64,000 nucleotides of DNA. It comes from a virus. This document shows positions 58,150 to 64,000 of this stretch, piece by piece. The stretch's first letter is position 1; every line of letters begins with the position of its first letter. The DNA lies in IMG/VR virus record IMGVR_UViG_3300017971_000006, positions 1 through 64,000 of that record. One strand, 5' to 3'. The notes under the pieces were generated by a model. It saw only the letters and a program-made list of their open reading frames with translations, was not told the origin of the DNA and searched no databases. A program made the position numbers and the translations under genes.

Positions 58150-61100
58150 ATGGCTAATGAAGAGCTCCCCCAACCAGGAGTAGAGGTAGTTCAGGTCTTT
58201 CGGGCCACCTCCCCTTCGGTAATCACACCAACACTTCTCAGCTGTGTTGTGGGTGTCTGCAAGCAGATTGTGGAGGTCTACGAAACGAACGCTGCGGGCT
58301 CGAGCTCCTTAAACGGAGACGCCCTCATACAGCTCCCTGCCTTTTTTGAGGCGCCAGCTGGACCGTACACAGGCTTGCATGGGGCTAACCTAGTGTTCTC
58401 AGCTAACTACGGACCAAACATTACCGTAGTCTTCGATGACCCCCTGATAACGGGTCTAAGCGCAGCAACAGTGGTGAGTCAGGTGAACGCAGCGCTTACA
58501 GCGCAAAGCGTAACATCCGTTACAGCGGAGCTTGTAGGCTCTGACCGATGGCGCCTGCGCTCTGTAGGTGTTGGAGAGTTCCAGACACTCTACATCGACC
58601 CATCTACAACGCCTGTGTGCCAGACTGCTTTTGCAATCGGGTTGGGCAAGATGTACCAGGGTCTTACGGGGTACAACCAGTACGAGGTTGTTGTTCCTGA
58701 GACTAACTTCCCTGACCCGAACAGCAACCTAGATGAGCTGGCGATAGAGAGCAGCTCTATTCGGGCTTTCATGTACACCGGGGAGTCTACCTCTCTCTAC
58801 GAGGCGATGAGAGATGCTGCGTTTCTCCGTAATGGAGTGGTCGATGATGCAGCGACGGTTACGGGAGCCACCGACATAACCCAGGCCACCAATCCTCTTT
58901 GGTACGCCCCCGCTGGCACGCTGGATGGTACCGACTTCAACATTCAGTTTGAAGGCGGAGCAGTCATCAACGTCAACTTCATCGAGTCTGCCGGCCACCT
59001 TGTAGATGAGACCACGTTGATAGCGCGCATCATGGCGCTGGTGACCGACATCCAGGCGACCATTGAGGTTACGGGTGAGCTCACGCTAACCTCCCTCATC
59101 GCGGGCTATCCAGGCTCATTCACTGTGAGTGCTGGTACCGTTGACGCTCTAGCGATTCTAGACCCAACGTCATCCTTGGTAGGGACGCACAACGGCAACA
59201 GCATAGAGGCGGTAGATGACGGCAACGGTGATGCTGTAACTCCTATTCTTGAGTTCGCGAATGAGGACTTCACTGCGGCACCCACTCAGGCGGTAGCATC
59301 TGGAACGGGACCTATCGCTGTCTGGCCTGCGGCAGGAGAGACACTCATCTTGAGCGACGGTAAGCAGGAGCAGACCATCACCTTCCTCGGCACAGAGGTG
59401 ACTATTGCCGGTGGCGCCCCAGACCTGAAGACAGCCATCGAGGCTGTTCTCGGTACCGCCGCAGGCGGCAAGCTAACCGTTACAGACGTTGGCGGCGTGC
59501 TCACCATCACGCACTCTGACTTCGGTACGGACTCTCAGATACACGTCATAGGCGGAACCTACCTGGCAAACTCTCTGTTGGCCGCAGGTACATACAGGCC
59601 GACGGCCATGTCTCTACCTGAGCCTGGCGACGAGCTCTGGATTGACGGCGCCTACTACGGGCTCATCACTCAGGTGGCCCCTGGCGGGCTAGCGGACCGC
59701 CTAAAGGTGGACTCGCAGGTCACAATCAGCCCGAATGTGGGAGCTTACTTCTACATCGTGGCCAAGAACCTCCCAGGGTCGGCGACTAGGCCGGACCCGG
59801 AGCTGACCATCGACCTGTACGGCAATGCCATTCTCAAGCCAGAGATGCTGAGGGACATGCAGGGAGACCCAGTTGTCTCTAACGCTCCTCTGTACCTAAC
59901 GTACACGGCCTTGCGGCTAGATGTGACATCTAGAGCCTCTAATCCTGGTCTGCTGAAGATGGACAGCACCACGGACATCGAGGATGCTATCCCGCCAATC
60001 ACCACGGACAACCCGCTTGCATTGGGGATGTACTTTGCCTCGGTGAACGCCCCTGGTTCACAGGTAACCGGTCTAGGCGTAGACGAGGTCAGTGCGGATG
60101 CTCCCTACGGTACCGTAGAGGGGTTCACCCGAGCGGCTGAGTACCTAGAGGCGTTCGAGGTGTACGCCATCGCCCCCCTTACTCACGACGAGTCAGTTGC
60201 GCAGGTGTTTAACACCCACGTAACGTTCATGAGCGAGCCGTCAAACAAGGGAGAACGCATTGTTCTCTGGAACCCAGACATGCCCTCCTATGCCAGGGAC
60301 ACGCTGATTGCCTCCGGTAACGACGGTAACTCCTCTGGTCCGACTGGTTTGCTATTCGACACCAAGGTCACGAACCTCACCACCTTGGTTCTCGCCGAGG
60401 GAATCAATCCTACGGGCGTAATCCCAGTGTCTGAGGGGCTGTACCTGGACATCGCCAGTGACAGCAAGAGGTACAGCGTTGCTGGCATCTCCGGTTCTAC
60501 CATCACAATCCGTACGTCGTTCGCCGCCGGTGAGAACGATGACAGCTACTACTCGACCACGGCGTTGAACGCGTCTCCTCTACCGGCCTACCTGGTTCAG
60601 GAGCAGTTCTCAATCAAGGTGCGCGGTGCAGAGCTTGTAACGGTGGCTGGTGACGTTGACCGAAACGCCATCGCAGACAACATCCAGGCAACTGGGCGTG
60701 TGTTCCAGAACAGGCGCTTTTGGATGGTTGTGCCGGACCAGACGGCAGCTACCGTCGGTGGTGTAGAGACAGTCATGGATGGCTTCTACATGTGTGCGGG
60801 CATCGTGGGCATGATTAGCCAGCAGCCTCCACAGCAGTCATTCACCAACTTCCCAATGTCTGGGTTTACGCGGGTCATTGGCTCTAACGACAGCTTCTCT
60901 CGTAGCCAGCTCAACAGGATGGCAGCTGGAGGGGCGTACATCATCGTGCAAGAGGCGGAGGGTGCCCCATTGACCGCTAGGATGGCGCTCACCACGGACA
61001 TGACGAGCATCGAGACCCGTACAGATTCCATCACCAAGGTTGTGGATATGACGGCGAAGTTCCAGCGAACAGGTCTCAAGAACTTCATCGGGCGCTTCAA

Positions 61101-61299
61101 CATCACCCAGGGATTCTTGGACTCTCTCGGTACGGTGCTAGACGGTTTGACAACCTTCCTCACCGATATTGGCGTGCTCATCGGCGCAAACGTGAACAAC
61201 ATCATCCAGGACGAGGACACTCCAGATACGGTGCTCATCGATGAGACGGTGGACGTTCCGTACCCCTGCAACTACATCCGCCTTACAATAACGGTGTAG
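58150..61299 (+). CDS. contractile tail sheath protein
   Basis: A 1049-residue protein. The N-terminus PQPGVEVVQVFRATSPSV is the typical sheath start. The C-terminal core (LTTDMTSIETRTDSITKVVD, FQRTGLKNFIGRFNITQGFL) matches the conserved sheath C-terminal domain that binds the tube and the next ring. The middle has several inserted, Ala/Thr/Gly-rich beta domains that would form the outer surface, making this longer than most sheaths. AGAAGGAG precedes the ATG. It establishes a myovirus. Confidence 0.88.
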   Translation: MANEELPQPGVEVVQVFRATSPSVITPTLLSCVVGVCKQIVEVYETNAAGSSSLNGDALIQLPAFFEAPAGPYTGLHGANLVFSANYGPNITVVFDDPLITGLSAATVVSQVNAALTAQSVTSVTAELVGSDRWRLRSVGVGEFQTLYIDPSTTPVCQTAFAIGLGKMYQGLTGYNQYEVVVPETNFPDPNSNLDELAIESSSIRAFMYTGESTSLYEAMRDAAFLRNGVVDDAATVTGATDITQATNPLWYAPAGTLDGTDFNIQFEGGAVINVNFIESAGHLVDETTLIARIMALVTDIQATIEVTGELTLTSLIAGYPGSFTVSAGTVDALAILDPTSSLVGTHNGNSIEAVDDGNGDAVTPILEFANEDFTAAPTQAVASGTGPIAVWPAAGETLILSDGKQEQTITFLGTEVTIAGGAPDLKTAIEAVLGTAAGGKLTVTDVGGVLTITHSDFGTDSQIHVIGGTYLANSLLAAGTYRPTAMSLPEPGDELWIDGAYYGLITQVAPGGLADRLKVDSQVTISPNVGAYFYIVAKNLPGSATRPDPELTIDLYGNAILKPEMLRDMQGDPVVSNAPLYLTYTALRLDVTSRASNPGLLKMDSTTDIEDAIPPITTDNPLALGMYFASVNAPGSQVTGLGVDEVSADAPYGTVEGFTRAAEYLEAFEVYAIAPLTHDESVAQVFNTHVTFMSEPSNKGERIVLWNPDMPSYARDTLIASGNDGNSSGPTGLLFDTKVTNLTTLVLAEGINPTGVIPVSEGLYLDIASDSKRYSVAGISGSTITIRTSFAAGENDDSYYSTTALNASPLPAYLVQEQFSIKVRGAELVTVAGDVDRNAIADNIQATGRVFQNRRFWMVVPDQTAATVGGVETVMDGFYMCAGIVGMISQQPPQQSFTNFPMSGFTRVIGSNDSFSRSQLNRMAAGGAYIIVQEAEGAPLTARMALTTDMTSIETRTDSITKVVDMTAKFQRTGLKNFIGRFNITQGFLDSLGTVLDGLTTFLTDIGVLIGANVNNIIQDEDTPDTVLIDETVDVPYPCNYIRLTITV

Positions 61300-61303
61300 G
61301 GCG

Positions 61304-61525
61304 ATGGGAGCACCAATCGACCTCATCCGAAAGACAGCAGCTGCACAAGCTTGCAGCTGCTATCTGGAGGAGTACGTTGGTCCCCCGGCTGTGTCTGCGG
61401 TGGCCATGGTAAACCTCAAGAAGGCTGCATCAGCCGACCCAAGGCTCCTTAGAGCGGCTGCCTGGGCCGCAGGAGACGGCGATGCGCTAGAATTGTATGA
61501 GCTGCTAGGCGGCACTTACAGGTAG
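61304..61525 (+). CDS. small helical protein with the KTA motif, 73 aa
   Basis: Starts MGAPIDLIRKTAAAQACSCY, five bases after the sheath stop. Helical, Ala-rich. Contains RKTAAAQ near residue 10, the motif found across the virion module. Role unknown. Confidence 0.5.
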   Translation: MGAPIDLIRKTAAAQACSCYLEEYVGPPAVSAVAMVNLKKAASADPRLLRAAAWAAGDGDALELYELLGGTYR

Positions 61526-61585
61526 GTCATGCTGGATAACGTCACAACCTCTTCGGGAATAAGGGCTCTGAAAGGAGATACCCTC

Positions 61586-62191
61586 ATGAAAAGGTTTGAC
61601 GATTTCACAGGCATGACGTTCGGATGGCTCAGTATCACCAAGCAAGCTCAACCTGACGAGCACTTCAACACCTGGTGGCGCGCAACGTGTCGCTGCGGGA
61701 AAGAGCGCTCTATCAGGGCCTCTCAGATTAGAGAGGGCAAGTTTTTTACCTGCGGCTCTGAGGAGTGCAGGTTCTGGTCTAAGGTAGACAAGACAAGCTC
61801 CGACAAGGGCTGCTGGCTCTGGACCGGTGCAGTAAAGGACACAGGGTACGGCGTCTTCAAACCCAGTCCGCATGCTACAGTGGTTAAGGCCCCTAAGTAC
61901 GCATGGGAGTCTACAAGAGGACCGGTACCAAAAGACAAGTGGTTGTTGCACAAATGTGATGACCGGAGGTGCTGTAACCCAGAGCATCTGTACCTGGGTA
62001 CGCACCAAGACAACATGGATGACATGAAGAGGCGAGGAAGGAGTAAAGTACCTCGTCTTAAGGTCGCCGAATCGGATAGAAAAACTATCCGGGAGAGATA
62101 CTCCTCTGGGGCGTCCCAGACTGAGCTCGCCAAGGAGTTTGGTGTGGGGACGCGTACAATACGAAGGATTATCAGAGAGGTAGGAGGATAG
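61586..62191 (+). CDS. HNH homing endonuclease
   Basis: Start at ATG 61586, with AAAGGAG eight bases before it. The zinc-binding lead domain has CRCGKER and CGSEECRFW, and the HNH motif reads KWLLHKCDDRRCCNPEHLYL with GTHQDNMDDMKRRGR after it (HNH_3 type). A C-terminal HTH (GASQTELAKEFGVGTRTIRR) gives DNA recognition. It stands between sheath and tube genes, where a free-standing homing endonuclease is an insertion. Confidence 0.85.
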   Translation: MKRFDDFTGMTFGWLSITKQAQPDEHFNTWWRATCRCGKERSIRASQIREGKFFTCGSEECRFWSKVDKTSSDKGCWLWTGAVKDTGYGVFKPSPHATVVKAPKYAWESTRGPVPKDKWLLHKCDDRRCCNPEHLYLGTHQDNMDDMKRRGRSKVPRLKVAESDRKTIRERYSSGASQTELAKEFGVGTRTIRRIIREVGG

Positions 62192-62195
62192 GACA

Positions 62196-62951
62196 TTGGC
62201 TGGGAATTTCTCCGATTGGCAACCGTACACCACCTACGTGCAAGCGGGGATGGTGGATGGAGCTTACGCAAACGCAGGCTTCACAATGCTTGCTGCAGGC
62301 CCCCCGCGTATCGCGAACATCGGTGGGGCGGCGTCGTTCGCCTCTGCCATCAGCGGTAGTGGGCAGAATGCAAACCAGATTGTCTACCCTGTAGGCATCA
62401 TCCAGAACTTCAACCTGTCTCACACACGGCAGTTCAGCCGTATCTTTGAGATAGGCTCTGAGCGTTCCTACTTCATCGCTGGTAGGACGGTGGGTCAGCT
62501 GGCTCTTGCGCGCATCTACTACCACGGTCCGTCCCTCCTGCGGACCCTGTACGCGTACTACCAGGACCTCATCCCGCCCACCTTCGTACCAGCCTTGTGG
62601 CCTAACGCTGGTACGGCGAGCATGGCGAATCCTCACGATGTCGTCATCCCTCCTGGGTACGAGAACATCTACATCAACCTTGCGTCAGACCTGTTCGCTC
62701 AGCCAATCGGTCTGCTGATGTACATCAGAGACATCAACCAGGATGCGCTGGGAGCGATGTACTTCGAGGCATGCTACCTCCCAAACCATTCCTGGTCTAC
62801 GGACGCGCAGGGAGTGCTCATTCAGGAGCAGACATCTGTACAGTTTGAGAGGGCTGTACCGGTCGCAATCAGCGCCTTGACGCTTACGAGCGGGCTTAAT
62901 GCTGGTGGAGCCAGCGCAAACGAGACCTTCCTGGGAATCCCGGGTAGCTAG
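62196..62951 (+). CDS. putative tail tube protein, 251 aa
   Basis: TTG start at 62196, AGGAGGA before it. Beta-rich with IFEIGSERSYFIAGRTVGQL, a pattern typical of tube proteins that follow the sheath gene in large myoviruses, and a Pro/Tyr-rich surface part. Only the HNH gene and the small 61304 gene separate it from the sheath. Confidence 0.6.
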   Translation: MAGNFSDWQPYTTYVQAGMVDGAYANAGFTMLAAGPPRIANIGGAASFASAISGSGQNANQIVYPVGIIQNFNLSHTRQFSRIFEIGSERSYFIAGRTVGQLALARIYYHGPSLLRTLYAYYQDLIPPTFVPALWPNAGTASMANPHDVVIPPGYENIYINLASDLFAQPIGLLMYIRDINQDALGAMYFEACYLPNHSWSTDAQGVLIQEQTSVQFERAVPVAISALTLTSGLNAGGASANETFLGIPGS

Positions 62952-62959
62952 GAGGAGCC

Positions 62960-63340
62960 ATGGCAACGCCTTTTACAGTTAGCGGAAGCCTGCAGATACC
63001 GCCCGACTCTGGGCAGCCTGTAGCTCCAATCCCATTCTCTCTGTCGAACCAGTACGAGGCCAAGACTCGTATGGAGCTCAACCTGGTGGGCGTGGGCACG
63101 CACAGCGTGTGCTTCGGTACCATCGCAGCTCCTGGAGCCAAGCTCATCCTGGTAGAGGTAGATGCTGACCCTGCGGCAGCCCCCATCTACGTGCAGAACA
63201 ACGGTGGAGTCGCCGGTCAGATAGAGATAGCTGCCGGCGGATTCATGATAATCGGCAACCCTGCTCCTGTGGCAGGAACCTCATCCATGCAGATTGTTCA
63301 CAGCACCAACAACAAGGTGCATGTTACCATCCTTGGGTGA
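62960..63340 (+). CDS. small beta-rich virion protein, 126 aa
   Basis: Nine bases after the tube gene. All-beta composition (GSLQIPPDSGQPVAPIPFSL, KLILVEVDADPAAAPIYVQN), a jelly-roll-like pattern. May be a tail accessory protein. No family recognised. Confidence 0.55.
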   Translation: MATPFTVSGSLQIPPDSGQPVAPIPFSLSNQYEAKTRMELNLVGVGTHSVCFGTIAAPGAKLILVEVDADPAAAPIYVQNNGGVAGQIEIAAGGFMIIGNPAPVAGTSSMQIVHSTNNKVHVTILG

Positions 63341-63345
63341 GCCTG

Positions 63346-63711
63346 ATGACAGCCCTCCAACCAGCTAAAGGCTTGACCGAGGTAGCGGTCAAGGGAGGGC
63401 TGTCGCTTGTCGAGTCAAGCATCCTGGGGGCTATCACGGTAGTAGCCGTAGGAATCGCCATCTTTGCTATATGGAAGCTTAGCAGAGTGCAGGATGCTCG
63501 TGTGTCCGACCGAGAGAAGCTGAGCTCAGAGAAGGACAAGCTCCTTTCCGAGCTCATAACCCTAAACAACAAGATGACAGAGACCTTCAGCGCCACCAAG
63601 TCTAGCATTGATGAGCTCCGCTCCTCTGAGAGGGAGGGGCAGGAGGTTCTTCGGGGGGTGCGCCAGTCATTGGATACTGTTGTCCTGGAAGCAGTTAAGC
63701 GTAGAAGGTGA
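63346..63711 (+). CDS. membrane-anchored coiled-coil protein, 121 aa
   Basis: ATG 63346 is preferred over the GTG at 63337. Residues about 22-43 (SILGAITVVAVGIAIFAIWK) are a membrane segment; the rest is a coiled coil (REKLSSEKDKLLSELITLNN). This topology recalls spanin-like or holin-like proteins but is not decisive. Confidence 0.55.
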   Translation: MTALQPAKGLTEVAVKGGLSLVESSILGAITVVAVGIAIFAIWKLSRVQDARVSDREKLSSEKDKLLSELITLNNKMTETFSATKSSIDELRSSEREGQEVLRGVRQSLDTVVLEAVKRRR

Positions 63712-63715
63712 CGGT

Positions 63716-63982
63716 ATGTTGACGTTCCTTAAAAGGGTGCTCTGGCCTCCTGTTGAGGAGGAGTGCGAAGACTCCAGGTTAGCCGAGGAGACTAAGAAGC
63801 TGAGTGAGCGGGGAGAAGAGCTTGCTAAGCTTCAGATGTCTCTAGCTGATATTAAGGAGGAGTCTGAGCGCAAGAGCGCAGAGCTCAAGGTCCTCTCAAC
63901 AACAGGGGTATACCAGGCCCTGCCTGATGACATATCAGAGGAAGAGAGTGTAGACCATGTCGGAGACAGCTTCCCGCCGTAA
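63716..63982 (+). CDS. small coiled-coil protein, 88 aa
   Basis: ATG 63716 (MLTFLKRVLWPPVEEE) starts four bases after the previous stop, with GAAGGTGACGGT before it. Charged heptads (LAEETKKLSERGEELAKLQM), then an acidic end. It may pair with the preceding coiled-coil protein. Function unknown. Confidence 0.5.
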   Translation: MLTFLKRVLWPPVEEECEDSRLAEETKKLSERGEELAKLQMSLADIKEESERKSAELKVLSTTGVYQALPDDISEEESVDHVGDSFPP

Positions 63983-64000
63983 GACTAAGATGCGGCATGA
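63957..64000 (+). CDS. start of a further gene, cut by the window edge
   Basis: ATG 63957 opens a frame (MSETASRRKTKMRH...) that is still open at the right end. It overlaps the previous gene by 26 bases, as many genes here do. Too short to judge. Confidence 0.35.
   Translation, partial: MSETASRRKTKMRH

Noticed and set aside
1-64000. CRISPR array, insertion sequence or integrase
   Set aside because: No regularly spaced direct repeats, transposase motifs or recombinase signatures were seen.

Overview
The window is part of a large double-stranded DNA phage genome with a contractile tail (a myovirus). Supporting this are a large terminase (15.0-16.8 kb), an HK97-type major capsid protein (47.5 kb), a contractile tail sheath (58.2-61.3 kb) followed by a tube-like protein, and a puncturing-spike protein (9.4 kb). 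Gene packing is very tight, with ATGA, TAATG and GTGA stop/start overlaps almost everywhere. No ribosomal RNA, housekeeping or integration genes are visible. The host cannot be read from the sequence. Base composition is moderately GC-rich, and one leucine-rich-repeat protein has a lead segment of a type I associate with myxobacteria, which is only a weak hint.

Layout. (1) 0-1.9 kb, minus strand: a MoxR/CobS-like AAA+ ATPase cut by the window edge, plus small companions. (2) 2.0-16.8 kb, plus strand: one giant gene for a fused beta-beta' multisubunit-type RNA polymerase carrying an intein, then a spike/baseplate protein, virion-like proteins and the large terminase. (3) 16.9-30.9 kb, plus strand: about 30 small, mostly Cys-rich or HTH genes with nucleotide-metabolism enzymes (a Pnk-like kinase, MazG-like, dCMP deaminase), a P22-type antirepressor-like protein and two proteins that join an HTH to an RNA polymerase alpha-C-terminal-like domain. 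This part is interrupted by two clusters of tRNA-like genes and structured RNAs, and by a type-2 peptidyl-tRNA hydrolase gene that abuts a tRNA-like gene. (4) 30.9-37.2 and 39.7-41.2 kb, minus strand: short, probably early, accessory genes with small paralogue families, an LRR protein and an LRR fragment. (5) 37.25-39.7 and 41.25-64 kb, plus strand: the virion module, with a putative capsid-maturation protein containing a second intein, capsid, neck, sheath and tube genes and an inserted HNH endonuclease.

How it may work together. The phage carries its own transcription machinery in one polypeptide and two possible alpha-CTD adaptor proteins. Seven sites, six on minus and one on plus, share a promoter-like consensus TGAAAG-N17-TATAAG. 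Three of these lie so close to start codons that the transcripts would be leaderless. Clear Rho-independent terminators divide the gene blocks. Neither a portal protein nor a sigma factor was recognised in this window.
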